DNA from: Dryas octopetala
Taxonomy: Eukaryota; Streptophyta; Magnoliopsida; Rosales; Rosaceae
Length of the DNA stretch: 64,000 bases
NCBI GenBank assembly: GCA_963921425.1
Contig: OY992836.1
Location: 5,905,825-5,969,824, forward strand
Direction: 5' to 3'
The position numbers and the translations under genes are program-made. Below the pieces are notes generated by a model that was not told the origin of the DNA, ran no database searches, and worked only from the letters and a program-made list of their open reading frames with translations. Below are positions 23,201-35,700 of this stretch, in pieces. Each line of letters starts with the position of its first letter. The first letter of the stretch is position 1.

Positions 23201-24894
23201 TGAAATCATACTGTTGAAAATGTTGAAAATGGGAATGAAATCATACTGTCAGAGACATATGACTGCACTCCAGTAAAATGGAAGGATTTAAATGAAGTCT
23301 TTGCTCAATGCAAGCTCAGTGTAATTGAACCTGAAAACTATACGGAGGCAGCAAGAGATCAGGCATGGCAAAAGGCAATGAATGATGAAATTGCCATGAT
23401 CGAGAAGAACAAGACTTGGGAGTTTACAGATAGACCAAATAACAAACCTATTGTAGGAGTGAAGTGGATATTCAAAACAAAACTCAACCTGGATGGGACT
23501 ATACAGAAGCATAAAGCAAGGCTTGTCGCTAAAGGTTATACACAGAAGCCAGGGGTTGTTTCAATGAAACCTTTGCTCCAGTAGCAAGGTTGGACACAAT
23601 CAGAACTTTGATTGCATTGGCAGCCAAGAGGGGATGGAGGCTGTATCAACTCGATGTTAAATCAGCTTTTCTAAATGGTGTTCTTGAAGAAGAAGTTTAT
23701 GTGGACCAACCAGATGGCTTTGTTGTCAAGGGAGCTGAACACAAAGTGTACAGATTGAGAAAGACATTATATGGCCTTAAGAAAGCTCCAAGAGCTTGGT
23801 ATGGAAACATTGATGCTCATTTGCAACAGTGTGGTTTTGAAAGGAGCCCAAGTGAGGCTACTCTTTATGTAAAATCGAAGGAAGGACAATGAACACTCAT
23901 AGTATCAATCTATGTAGATGACATTGTGTACACGGGTGGCTGTGAAAAGATGATTGAGGAGTTTAAACATGACATGATGAACAAGTATGAGATGACTGAC
24001 CTTGGGTTATTACATCATTTCCTTGGAATGGGGGTAATCCAACATGAAGGGAGTATATTCATTCATCAGAAGAAGTATGCACTTAGTCTTCTTAAGAAAT
24101 TTGGTCTAAAGGACTGCAAGTCAGTGGCAATTCCTCTGGCAACCTCTGATAAGCCAAGGAAGGATGATGGATGCAAGGCTGCTGATGAAGAGCAATATAG
24201 GAGGATTGTAGGAAGTCTATTATATCTGACAGCAACTAGACCTGACATTATGTTTGCTGCCAGTCTCTTGGCCAGATTCATGCATTGTCCTTCTGTCAAG
24301 CATCTTGGATCAGCCAAGAGAGTACTAAGATACATACAAGGGACTATTGATTATGGCATTCAATACAGGAAAGGTGACTCAGCCCTCTTAATTGGCTACT
24401 GTGACAGCGATTGGAGTGGTGATGATGATGATATGAAATCCACATCAGGCTATGCCTTCTCATTTGGCAGTGGGGCATTCTCTTGGGCCTCTGTGAAGCA
24501 ACAAAGTGTTGCACTGTCCACTGCAGAGGCTGAATACATGAGTGCTTCAGAAGCTACAACTCAAGCTATTTGGCTGAGATTTGTGCTGCAAGACTTTGGG
24601 GAAGAACAGATGGAACCAACTGCTCTTATGTGTGATAACACTTTAGCTATAGCAATGTCTAAGAATCCTGTTTTTCATCAAAGATCGAAACACATTAAGA
24701 GAAAATTCCATTTCATTCGTGATGCTATTCAAGATGGAGTGCTTGATTTGTTGTACTGCAAAGGTGAAGATCAGCTGGCATACATTTTTACTAAAGCATT
24801 GACAAAGGACAGGTTCAACTTCCTAAGGAACAAGCTCGGGGTGACATCAGTTAACACCTTAGAAGGGAGTGTTGATATTAAGGCTGCTAACTGA
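20289..24894 (+). pseudogene. Copia-B gag-pol, multiply broken
   Basis: Order: gag (MAGSGNGELRAPIFYGTEFD..., from 20289), zinc knuckle KCHNCDKFGHVMKEC (about 21208), protease WFLDSGCSNHIT (about 21362), integrase (WHRRFGHLN..., 21766 on; core around VHSDVCEP, FIDDKTRMCWVYF and SPQQNGTAERKNRTVVEMAR), RT (YVDDIVYTGG, about 23911) and RNase H (STAEAEYMSASEA, about 24520; ends near 24894). Defects: frameshift near 20620-20650, in-frame stops at 21061, 21427, 22405 and 23890, a frameshift near 23165-23590, and an internal tandem duplication in the RT region. The integrase zinc finger has Tyr where the second Cys of CEGC is expected (CEGYATGK, about 21868-21891). The protein functions in reverse transcription and integration are therefore lost. 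Confidence 0.9.
22828..23584 (+). repeat. 392-bp-period tandem duplication inside copia-B RT
   Basis: The stretch 22828-23190 recurs from 23220 with period 392 (for example NDEIAMIEKNKTWE at 22989 and 23381), joined by a short irregular filler at 23191-23219. The two copies differ at few positions (TTGACAGAT versus TTTACAGAT). Confidence 0.9.
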
Positions 24895-25200
24895 TTTATT
24901 AGTTGCCTTAATTAGATTAGTTTGTTAGTTAATCAGTTGTAATTAAACTAAAAGATTGACAGGTGGCATCATCTAGAGGATGATGATGAATGGTTGAGAT
25001 GAGATATAGGCTCTCTCTCTCTTTTTTTTGTTTTTTCTGTTGTAGTGGCTATAAGCCTCCTTTTGTAGGTATAACAGAGAACGAATATATTGGGGTGGTA
25101 AGCACAACGTGAGCTCTGCTCCACGATTTTGATCCATCTTCTTTCCTTTTTCATTTTCTGCATTTTTTCCAGATTATTGAGCTTAGAATTCAACATATTT

Positions 25201-26325
25201 GTTCGCACTGTTCTGCAGAGAGATTTGGAGTAATTTTTTGAATGTCTTGAATGGTAGAAACAGAGGAATAAGGATCAGCATGTACATGGTTCACTTGAGT
25301 CTGTTTTCCACACCCCATTTGTGGCTTACTAGATTTGTCATTGGATTTGTGTGGAGTTGATGGCCAGGTGGGAACCTATGCAACTAATAACAGGTTTCAA
25401 TGGTGTGGTGGTCTCTGTCACAGTGAGTACAATGGAGAGGCTCCTTTTTCCGATTGTTTCTGCTAGTTCTATGGCTTCTGGATGCTAACATGGCTACACT
25501 TTTGCCAACGACACGAGAGACACCTAATTCACGCTGCTTTTCTTCTTGAGAAATAAGGGCATATACTTGGCGAACAGAAGCCAAAGGTTGCATGAGGAGG
25601 ATCTGACCTCGAACAACAGTGTATGATTCATTCAAGCCCATAAGAAATTGCATCACTTTATTTCTTTCCTCACGGTCTGTATGCAACTTCATAGCACCAC
25701 ATGTACATGAGGGTGCATCATTGTAGGAGCTAAGTTCATCCTAGAAACCCTTCAATTTTGTGTAACAAGCAATAACAGACATAAGGTACTCTTGGGTATG
25801 AGAAGATATGTCACGTTGAATCTGAAAAATTTTAGGTGCGTTACTTTAAGAAAATCGCTCTTTGAAATCCAACCAAACTCTGTGTGCCGTCTCTGGATAC
25901 ATTATGATGTTTGCTAAATCAGAGTTGAGAATTCAGTATCCATGAAAGGATCATGTTATTGCAGCGTTGCCAAAGCGAAAAATCTAAAGGTTTCTTCTCT
26001 GTTGAAGGTGTCTTGATTGTACCGTCAATGAATCCGATTTTGTTCTTTGCACTGAGAGCGATGCACATAGAACGGCACCAAGTGCCGTAATTATCTCCAG
26101 TCAATGGTTTGGACATAAGAACTATGCCTGGATGATCCGAATGATGGATGTAATAAGGACTTGAGGGATCGTTTGTTCCTTGCTCCTTATTACTTGTTTC
26201 TGACTTAGTAGGATCACTCATGGTGATGAATAAAAGGAGAGAGGAAGAGATCTCTCAAAGATATAAAAAACTAGGGCTGAGAAAAAGAACGACAAAATAA
26301 ACACAGAGGTCTTTGCCTGATACCA
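25201..26325 (-). pseudogene. Copia-A2 gag remnant
   Basis: Minus-strand pieces 25919-26221 (MSDPTKSETSNKEQ..., GDNYGTWCRSMCIALSAKNK) and 25384-25692 (NKVMQFLMGLNESYTVVRGQ, then a partial zinc knuckle CTHCDRDHHTIETCY) are gag N- and C-terminal parts. Stops and shifts near 25740-25920 separate them. The right end at 26314-26325 is a damaged primer site (TGGTATCAGGCAAAG, lacking two bases compared with A1 and A3). Confidence 0.8.
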
Positions 26326-26535
26326 TGTGAAACTTTAAGGAATAAGAAATTATGTTATATTTGTTCTATATACAATTGTACAAGGAAGACTAATATATAG
26401 AAAGCCTACAACAATTAATTACATTGATTCCTTCAGTAATTGAGCAAACTCATAATCAAAGGAAGAATTATATAATTGTCAATCTTCTTAAATCTTGCTC
26501 ATTAATTCATGATTTTGTAATAGGCCGGTTCGACA

Positions 26536-27348
26536 TTGAATTTTTTTAAAAAATTAATTAAGGTGTATCATCGAGTCAAAGCGGTGAAAAACGAGTCAAA
26601 ACTTAGTGAGTAAATTAATAAAAAACCTTTTTAAAATGTGTGATTCTTTATTATTTTATTAAAATAAGGATGGACATTTGTAACATTACAAATATTATGT
26701 GTGTTATTTTTCAAAGCAAATTTCAAAGGGGACTACTCAATCATTATCTGAAAAAAGAAAATTACAAAGCAAAACTCCTACTACAACAATTCCTCCTCCA
26801 AGAAAAGCCAAATGACAGCACGAAGAAAATGGCTCCAAATGGACTTTATATGTCCAATAGACAAAAACATCAAACTTTAGTTAGAAATTGCCAATTGACT
26901 TGTATGCATTTGACTCATTCATAGAAAGTTGATGGCTCACTATTTTCATTTAGAGCTGTGAAAGAAAAATATGAACAATATTCTCACATGCAATTTCTAA
27001 TCAATGTTTCTTTTTTTGGCCAATCTAATCAATGTTTAATTTCCTTCTTAGATATAAAAATCATAAACTAAATCAAGACACTTACTTGTAAGTACAGAAT
27101 CAAGACACCTGTTTAAAAATTTCAATTGAGGCAGCAAAAGTGAAAAGAGAAAAACCATTATATTATTAATAAAGAATTCGAAGTGGAGAATACCAATTAA
27201 ATAGAAGCGAATTGCTAATTGAAGTCTTATTAGCTAGTCTTTTCTTAGCATGTTGGTTCAAAGGTCAAACATGGCGTCGTCTGTTCTATTATATATTCTC
27301 CCAACTTTAGTGAGACAGAGAAAGAGAGAAAGAGAGAGAGAAAGAGGG
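26536..27348 (+). other. Upstream flank of monooxygenase copy 3
   Basis: Nearly identical to 599-1452 and 36444-37252. It should contain the promoter. Small indels, and the region next to the ATG is an impure GA tract instead of a long pure one. Confidence 0.6.
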
Positions 27349-29373
27349 ATGGCAAGAGAAAGAGTGGAGGATGTGGTGATAGTGGGGGCAGGGATAGCAG
27401 GGTTGGCCACTGCATTGGCGCTGAAGAGAGTTGGGGTTGAAGCCTTGGTTTTAGAAAGATCAGATGGGCTCAGAGCCATGGGAGCAGCCTTAACCCTCTT
27501 CCCCAACGCTTGGCTTGCTCTTGATGCCTTGGCTGTTTCTCAAACGCTCACTTCTCGTTATGCCCCCATCAAAAAGTAAATGCTCTCTTCGATCTCTAGC
27601 TTCTTTAACTAATTTCCCACAATCGTTGTTGTTGTTGTTGTTGTTATTTTTTTTTAATTAATTTTTATGAGAGTGAAATTTGTATTTTTCTTGGTTTTGT
27701 TTCCGTTACTGCATCAACAATTTTTTTATCGGATTTGTTATTAGCAAAATGTTGGTAGAATTTAAAATTATGTTGACTAAAAGTCTAAAACTATGAAGCA
27801 AAGGAAGTTTTCTAATTTATTTTTCATGGTAGTCTTTAGTATCCTATATTGGATTTGACAATAAAAGGCTAAATTAGTTATGAAACATGAGATGAAATGG
27901 AGATGTAGATTTGACTTATTATGTATTTCTAATTTGAGCTATTATCAGGGGATACATGACTGATCTTGATACTGGAGCAATTCAAGAAGTTTCTTTCACC
28001 AGAAGCAATGGGTAAGCAAGGTGTTATTGATATGCATGTCATTAGGAATGTAGATCCACAATTGATTTGAATGTTGTCATCTTTTACATGGAAACAGTGA
28101 TACAGTTGGACCAAGATCAGTGCACCGGAAAGCCTTACTCGAGGCTTTGGCAGATGAATTACCAGTTAATTCAATCCGTTTCTCTTCCAAAATCACTGCA
28201 ATTGAGACCCAACAACATGAAGGATCATCCATTCCCATTATTCACATGGCAGATGGAACTATCTTCAAAGCAAAGGTAAACTTGTCCTAATACAGAAACC
28301 CACATACATTGTCTCTAATTAGTTAAAGTTCTCTGTTCCTTCCTGTATTTTTCTCTTTTAATTGGATGTTTATGAATTATAGGTCTTGATAGGCTGTGAT
28401 GGGGTGCACTCAGTGGTGGCACGCTGGTTAGGACTTGCTGAACCGGTCCATTCCGGTCGATCAGCTGTTCGTGGGTTGGCTGTGTTTCCTCAAGGCCATG
28501 GACTCAACAACCATGTGTATCAGTATGTAGGATCAGGCAGAAGGGCTGGTTTTGTTCCCCTCAATGACAAAGAGATTTATTGGTTCTATAGTTGTATATC
28601 TCCCGCAAAAGGTTCAAAACATCAAACCACAACCAATTTATCTAAACATGCTGCTCTAATAAGAACCAAACTTGTTACATCAGCATAGCTAATTATAAGC
28701 TGACTTGAGAAAATCTTGTGTAACAAATTTTGCACACATTCTATTATACCATATAACAAAAGCCAGAAATTAAACAATACCAAGCTAAAAGATTATGCTC
28801 TATTACTGTAAATTTTATGTTACATTTTCTTTCATTGTAGGGGTACATGTGGAAGGAGACCCGGAAGCTATACAAAGAGAAGTGATTGAAAATTATGCCA
28901 AGGACCTGCCTCCTTTATACCTAGACATTGTGCATCACTCAGATCTTTCAACATTGACATGGGCTCCACTGATGTTCAGGTATCCATGGCATGTAGTATT
29001 TGGGAACCTAGCCAAGCAAAACGTCACGGTGGCTGGGGATGCCATGCACCCCATGACACCTGATTTAGCACAGGGAGGTTGCTCAGCATTAGAAGATGCA
29101 GTGGTTTTAGCCAGACACATACAGACATCCTTTATACAAAATGGAGGAGTTGTACCAAAAGAGATGGCTAAGGCAATTGGAAAATATGTGGAAGAAAGAA
29201 GGTGGCGTGTCTCCGGGTTGATTATGGGGTCATATTTTTCAGGATGGGTGCAGCAGGCAGGAGCTGGCTGGGGTATGAAATTCTTGAGGGATACTATATT
29301 TTACAGGTTCCTTTACCCTAAAATTGTTAGATTTACACATTATGATTGTGGAAAACTGGACAAGATAAATTAG
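27349..29373 (+). CDS. FAD-dependent monooxygenase, MO1/MO2-like, copy 3 (5 exons)
   Basis: Exons 27349-27575, 27949-28011, 28098-28275, 28383-28611 and 28841-29373 join to 1230 nt, 409 aa, all with GT-AG introns and the same phases as copies 1 and 4. GAGIAG (13-18), CDGVHS and GDAMHPMTPDLAQGG are intact, so the FAD site is complete. Differences from copy 1 include SQTLTSRY for SHKLTSLY at the end of exon 1, YMTDL for YLTDL at the start of exon 2, YSCISPAKG at the end of exon 4, and GVHVEGDPEAI at the start of exon 5. A 27-bp loss near the C-terminus shortens ...CGKLSSESHCGELDKIN to ...CGKLDKIN. Introns 1 and 2 are shorter (373 and 86 bp). Probably a cytosolic flavoprotein hydroxylase; substrate unknown. 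Of the three complete copies this one has the most compact, least disturbed gene structure. Confidence 0.92.
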
Positions 29374-29775
29374 ATTCCCTCCTCTAGGGAATTAATTATT
29401 GACCCCCTGGCCCCCTCCCCACTTTCCCAAGCAACTAAATGAAAACAAGTGTGCAACTCTACACATATGCTGATCCGTCTCCTAAATGCTGAGCTCAAGT
29501 GCAGATAAGGGTTATTAATATTGAATTATCAATTTTAGTAATTTGCTCCGTGTCTAATATTTTGTATCCTTTTAGTTTCTTGTAATTCTAAATTTTGTGG
29601 TTGAAATAAGTGTTGGAAAGTTGAAAAATTAGAGATTAATTGGATTTGATTTTGTGATTTCTGAGTTGAATAAGATTGACATATGTTTATTTTTCCTTGT
29701 TGAGTATAGATTAAGTTTTCTTTCCAAGTTGGATATGTAATACGTTGGTTTTAATTTCTATAAACAAGGAAATGT
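29374..29775. other. 3' flank of copy 3
   Basis: The first ~180 bp resemble the 3' flanks of copies 1 and 4, then diverge. No gene seen. Confidence 0.5.
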
Positions 29776-29784
29776 TTTTGACAA

Positions 29785-30947
29785 GAGTGCTTATATTTCC
29801 ACCCAATGTCCTATTTACACACCCACCATTAAATTTGAAAAAAATTTAAAAACACTTCTCACCTCTCATTATTTCTATTACACCCTTTAATCGATCATAT
29901 ACCAACTCAAACACTCACTTACTGACATTCTTCTCATCCCTTTAACTATCATTCAACTCACCCATCTTTTTCCAAATAGAAGAAAAAGTATCTTATACTC
30001 ATCATATAATTCATTGATAGATTCCAAATTAAATCCCTAAGGTTAATATTCAATTTCTAAAACATTAAAGTATAATTAATTCTTGAACTAAAACTATAAA
30101 TAAATATATAAAATGGTTTATGATATAGAATAATCATACATTTTAATAGATTTAAGGGCATCTACCAAATTGTATTAGAGGTGGCCGGGTCGGAATCGTG
30201 ATTTCTTGTCGTGCTCGGGCCGGCATCGTGCTTTTTTGTCGTGCTCGGGCCGGCATCATGCTTTCGTGCCGTGCTCGGGCTGGCTTATATAATTAATACC
30301 TAGGCCCGGCACGGCCCACGACCATCGGGCCATTCGTGCTCATGCCGTGCCTTAAACGGGCCGGCCAGAAACCTTTTTTTGTTTTTATTTTTTAGAGTGA
30401 TAAAACTAATTTTATGATATTTTTTATTATTTATAATTAAATATTAACATTATTTTTCATGAAAATTGAATATTTTTGTTGAAAAGTTCTTAAAAAATGG
30501 AAAAAACAATGTTAAAATAGTCGTGTATAATTTGGGCCTATTTTGTGCCCGTGCTCGTGCCGTGCTTGGCCCGTGTCATTCTCGTGCCGTGCCGTGCCCG
30601 ATGGGCTAAAAACTTCGGCCCGGCCCAGCCCATTTAATCGTGCCGTGTCGTGCTCGGACCGGCCTGACCCGTTTGACACATCTAAATAGTATCATCGATT
30701 TTAAGTTTTGGTGACAAAGTAGAATTATGGTTTATGGAAGAAAAGAATTATTGAAAAAGATGGGGGGGGGGGGAGAGATGATAGTTAAGAGGTGTGGAAA
30801 GAGTCTTTAGTAAGTGCGTGTTTGAGTTGGTACATCAATATGCATAATGGGACATAGAAATAAATATTTATATTTTTTTCAAATGTAATGATGAGTGTAA
30901 AAATAAGATGAATGGGGAAATAAGAAAGAGTGTGAATATAAGCACTC
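29785..30947. mobile_element. MULE-type non-autonomous element with nested hAT MITE
   Basis: Long inverted ends beginning GAGTGCTTATATT pair over roughly 150-200 bp with indels (left 29785-29990, right 30745-30947). An exact 9-bp duplication TTTTGACAA flanks it (29776-29784, 30948-30956), as in Mutator-like elements. There is no transposase frame. Without the nested hAT it would be about 650 bp. Confidence 0.8.
30176..30684. mobile_element. hAT-type MITE, 509 bp
   Basis: The ends TAGAGGTGGCCGGGTCGG and, on the minus strand, TAGATGTGTCAAACGGGT are imperfect inverted termini. Subterminal zones are dense in CGTGCTCGGGCCGG-type words. An 8-bp duplication with one difference flanks it (AATTGTAT 30168-30175, AATAGTAT 30685-30692). 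No coding capacity. Confidence 0.75.
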
Positions 30948-31035
30948 TTTTGACAATAAGAGGTCATATAGTTTTTTTTTTCGCATACAAAAATAGAGGT
31001 CATACGACCCTGTGATGTAGGGGACGAATCTTCTC

Positions 31036-31610
31036 TTAAGATAGCGCATTTGCGTGCCTCAACTCCGATAAGTTTTCTCAATAACATATATATTTTCCTA
31101 TTATATATTAGATATCATATTTTATAGTGTAATTAATTTAACGTTATTAATATTATTGTGATCTAATATTTTTGTGAAGTATATTTCAGGAATTCCAGCA
31201 ATATTTCCAACAATCTAAGAGAAGATTCCACAGAATTTATGTTTAAATTTTAAAAGTCATTTTATGTTTAACACTTATTTCAACATTTTTGTTGTATTTG
31301 ATTACTTAAATAATTTATAGATATTTTTGTTCATATATGGATTACACATACTTCATATTGATTGCATCTCTACTTGAATGGTAGGTATCAAATTGCATAT
31401 CGATGAATTTCATCCACAATATTTATTATGTTAATGCTCAATCTACATGTTGTGTCTATTGTTTATACCCCACCCAAAATGGGTCATGGCCCACGTGAAT
31501 ATTTTTTGAATTCAAAAAAAGAGCTTGTTGTGTTTTTTCTAGATGGATGTTAGCAAGTTGAAGTAAAAGGAGCTAGGGCCAGCAAGTATATATTAATCCA
31601 AGAGTATATA
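31036..31610. other. Second copy of the shared inter-unit block
   Basis: Nearly identical to 15811-16378. Contains a short extra duplication of AGTATATATTAATCCAAG near 31585-31620 beside the MULE MITE. No gene. Confidence 0.6.
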
Positions 31611-31619
31611 TTAATCCAA

Positions 31620-31992
31620 GAGGAATGCTATCTACCTTTTCCACCGACCTTTTTCTTTATTATTCTCATTCCACAATGTATTTTCATGATTGAAACCGTT
31701 CATCTTTCAGATAATTATTTGAAGATCATCTCTGCAAAAAATCAAATAAATCGAAAATCGTTTGAGCATGTAATCGTTACAAATAAACTAACGATGAATC
31801 AAATTGTTACTAAAATCATCTGTTTATTTGATCACAGTTACATAATCAAACGATTTTCGATTTGATTGATTTTTTGCAGAGATGATCTTCATAGTTAGAT
31901 CTAAAAAATGAACGATTCTGATCATGAATTTACAATGCGGAATGAGAATAATAAAGGAAAAGGTGGATTAGAGAAGGTGGATAGCATTCCCC
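31620..31992. mobile_element. MULE-type MITE, second copy of the 16388 insertion
   Basis: Same termini, length (373 bp) and 9-bp duplication TTAATCCAA (31611-31619, 31993-32001) as the element at 16388-16760. It was copied with the unit rather than inserted independently. Confidence 0.85.
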
Positions 31993-32001
31993 TTAATCCA
32001 A

Positions 32002-32720
32002 AATTATCTTGGCTGTCCATATTGCATGACTCTCGGCTGAACATGTTTGCAGCCCAAAAAGTAACCCAGCTCACTCTTAGCTTATGAACAGTTGTCTACC
32101 ACTCAAGTAGCTCATCTACAGTTGTCTACCTACTCCAAAAAAGCAAGTCATTTTAAGTCACACATGCGGCTACAAAACTTGGGGACAAAGCAAATGATCA
32201 CTATAAAAGGAAGTTCACATGCCAATTTCAAGAACCTCTCTCCAACACACACAACCTCACAAACTCACAACAATGTGAATCTCTCAACAACCTTTTTGCT
32301 CCCAAATCATCATTGTGGCTTTTAATTTCTCAAATTTCTCTTTATTTTCATTTGCATAGCCTTTCAAAGCCCTTTTTAAATGTATTTCTTTATGCTTATG
32401 TTATTTCCTTGTATTTTGGGTTTTTCAAGAATTCAACTTTTTCTTTGAATTTATTTTAATGTTATTTTCCATTAGGCTCTCTTTTAAATTCATGTTGCTC
32501 TTTATTTACATTTTTTGTTGTTCATTTTCAAAGTCATAGTCGATCTAGGAAAGAAAGAACCTAGATAGGTTTTCTGTTCATTTTCCTATCACACAATCGT
32601 TGGTTAAAAGTCAGATATTTAATTTGGCACATTTAATTTTATTTATTTTTAAATATTTTCACATTGAATATTATCTTTTTCTAATCGACTATTCCAAGCC
32701 GATTAGTGGCACACCCGCGT
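32002..32720. other. Shared block with promoter- or LTR-like features, second copy
   Basis: Nearly identical to 16770-17490. Includes CTATAAAAGGAAG near 32200. No protein gene. Confidence 0.4.
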
Positions 32721-35700
32721 CCACGTGTAAGGTTAGAATTTTCATGGCAATGGTATCGTTCCCTGTAATGAGAATGTCATCCACATAAATTAAAATTGCA
32801 GTAAAGGAATTTTCATTTACCCAAGTAAACAACAAGTAATCGACCTTGGATTGTTGAAAGCCAACAGCTCGAATGGCAGTGGTGAACTTTGAGAATTAAT
32901 TGCGAGAAGCCTGCTTCAAACCATACAAAGATTTGTTCATGCGACACTAAATTCTCTCCCTGTCAGCTGAAACTAGGTGGAGGAAGCATGTAAACTTCAT
33001 AGAGATCACCATGAAGGAAAGCATTCTAAACGTCTAACTGATGAAGAGACCAATTGTTTGCAGCAGCAATGGCAAGTAAACAACAGACATAAACAAGGTT
33101 GGTTGTTGGAGAAAACATGTCATGGTAGTCAATGCCCTTTGTTTGTGTGTAGCCTTTGACGACGAGATGAGCCTTATACCTTTTAATAGTACCATCCAAG
33201 TTGTACTTAAGTTTGTACACTCATTAACAACCAATGGGCACTTTCCCAGGAGGTAAAGGAGTGAGGGTCCAGGTTTGATTGTGTTCAAGTGCTTGGATCT
33301 CAGAAACCATTGCTTGCCGCCACGTAGGATCTTTTTCAGTTTGAGTAAAAGTGTTAGGTTCCACAATTCTAAAAATAGTAGCAACAAAAGAAAGATGTGA
33401 AGGGGAAAGACAATGATAAGAAATAAAATTGGACAAAGGATAACGAGTACCTGATGGAGGAGATGGCTTTGAATCTGACACTGGAACTCGAGTAACAGCT
33501 GGGAGCATACATAATCATTGAATGGGAGTTTGTTTGGGACGGTCATAATGGCGAGTAGGAGGTGGTGCATGACGGGCTAAACGAGATGGTGCAGATGGAC
33601 TTAGAGGGACAACCAGACTTGTTTGTGTAGTGTCAGTTGGAGCATCACCAGGAAGTATAAGATCTAGAGTGTTGGTGGTTAGTGGAGGGTCAGTAGAAGG
33701 TAAGGGTAAAACAATGTCGTCTTTGGAAATGGGTGTGGTAGTAGAAAATGGAAAAATAGTCTCATGAAAAACAACATCCCTACTCGAAAAAAATTATTTG
33801 GTTGATAAATCATACAATCTGTATGCCTTTTGATCGAAAGGATACTCTATAAAAACACATTTTCGGGCACGAGGACCAAATTTTTGAGGTAGGTGGACAT
33901 TGGTGGCATAAGTGAGACAACCAAAAACTCGTAAGTGATGATATTGTGGTGCTTGTTGATAAAGAAGCTCATAGGGAGTTTTGTTGGACAAAAGTGGTGT
34001 TGGTAATCGGTTGATAAGATATACGGTTGTAAGAACGCATTCACCCAAAAGAATTAATGGATGTTGAGATTGAAAACGTAGAGCCCGTGCCTTTTCTAAT
34101 ATATGATGGTGTTTACTTTCAACTACACCATTTTATTGTGGGGTAGATACACAGGAGTGTTGATAGACGACACCAAGCTCACGAAAAAAATCATGCATAG
34201 AATAGAACTCACTCCCATTGTCAACATGAATTTGCTGCACTTTATGATTAAATTGAATTTGAGTCAAGGCAAAAAAAAATTTCAAAAGGCCTTGTGTTTC
34301 TTATTTGCTTCTCATTAAATAAACCCAAGTGCAATGAGTAAAATCATCCACAATTGTCAAAAAATAACAAGCACCAGAATGAGAAGCAATCCTGTGAGGA
34401 CCCCAAATGTCACAATGAATTAAGGAAAAAGGTTTCAAAGTAGAAATTGAACTTAAACCAAATGGTAACCGAGTTTGTTTGGCCAAAGGAAAAATATCAC
34501 AAAAATTATTATGACTAAGTGAAATATCAGAAATAGATGAAGATAAGAACTTATGACGTGCAAGCGAAGGATGATCGAGACGCCTATGCTATATACTAGA
34601 GTAAGAGGCGACATGATGAGATGAAGGGACCGATGCAATGGTGGGAAAGATGTAGTAGAGACCTCCACGCTGCTTAATTACCCACTCCAATTGTCGTGTT
34701 CGTAGCCAAGTCCTGCAAAAGACAAAAATCAGGAAAAAAAAAAAAAGCACAACATAATTTAAGGATTTTGTGAGTTTACTAATTGACATGAGATTAACTT
34801 TGAAAGAAGGAACACACATGACATTATCAAGGGTAAATGTAGAGTTGAAAGCCAAAGTTCTAATGGAATTGATATTGGCTTTTTTCACTAGTAGGCAATT
34901 TTACTGGTAGAAGATGCAAATTTGACAAATAATTGGTTAGAGAATTGTTGAAAGTGATATGCTCTATAGTGCCGCTATCAATTATCCAATCATTAGAAAA
35001 AAAAAAAAAAAAAAAAGAAATTTGTAGAAGAATTGCAAAATGGGACTGTCAAACCTGCGACGTTTGCGTGTGGCGCCTGAGCATTATTTCCCATGGCCAT
35101 TATTTGTTCACACTGTTTTGCAGAGAGATTTGGAGCAATTTTTTGAATGTCTTGAATGGTAGAAACAGAGGAATAAGGATCAGCATGTACATGGTTCACT
35201 TGAGTCTATTTTCCATACCCCATTTGTGGCTTACTAGATTTATCATTGGATTTGTGTGGAGTTGATGGCCAGGTGGGAACCTATGCAACTAATAACAGGT
35301 TTCAATGGTGTGGTGGTCTCTGTCATAGTGAGTACAATGGAGAGGCTCCTTTTTCCGATTGTTTCTGCTAGTTCTATAGCTTCTAGATGCTAACATGGCT
35401 GCACTTTTGGCAACGACACGAGAGACACCTAATTCACGTTACTTTTATTCTTGAGAAATAAGGGCAGATACTTGGCGAAGAGAAGGCAAAGGTTGCATGA
35501 GGAGGATCTGACCTCGAACAACAGCGTATGATTCATTCAAGCCCATAAGAAATTGCATCACTTTATTTCTTTCCTCACAGTCTGTATGCAACTTCATAGC
35601 ACCATATGTACATGAGGGTGCATCATTGTAGGAGCTAAGTTCATCCTAGAAACCCTTCAATTTTGTGTACCAAGCAACAGCAGACATATGGTCTCTTGGG

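Larger units (their letters stand above)
19870..25195 (+). mobile_element. Copia-B, full-length Ty1/copia element, 5326 bp, defective
   Basis: 5' LTR 19870-20196 (327 bp) and 3' LTR 24870-25195 (326 bp) are nearly identical, TGTTGATATT...ATTCAACA. The primer site TGGTATCAGAGC is at 20197-20208 and a purine tract (AGAAGGGAG) lies before the 3' LTR. Target-site duplication TATTT at 19865-19869 and 25196-25200. It sits inside copia-A2 in opposite orientation. Copia-A3 shows the unoccupied site at 35101-35105. Confidence 0.95.
17490..26535 (-). mobile_element. Copia-A2, 3'-truncated, interrupted by copia-B
   Basis: Read from right to left: 5' LTR 26326-26535, primer site, gag, pol. The element stops just after the RT active-site region (YVDDILITGNDATAMKI, near 17500-17555), so the RT C-terminus, RNase H and 3' LTR are missing. 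It is split by copia-B at 19870-25195. The shared left junction in A2 and A3 shows that the truncation predates unit duplication. Confidence 0.85.

Noticed and set aside
22896..23512. Two identical minus-strand frames suggesting a duplicated small gene
   Set aside because: They are the complements of the tandem-duplicated copia-B RT segment.
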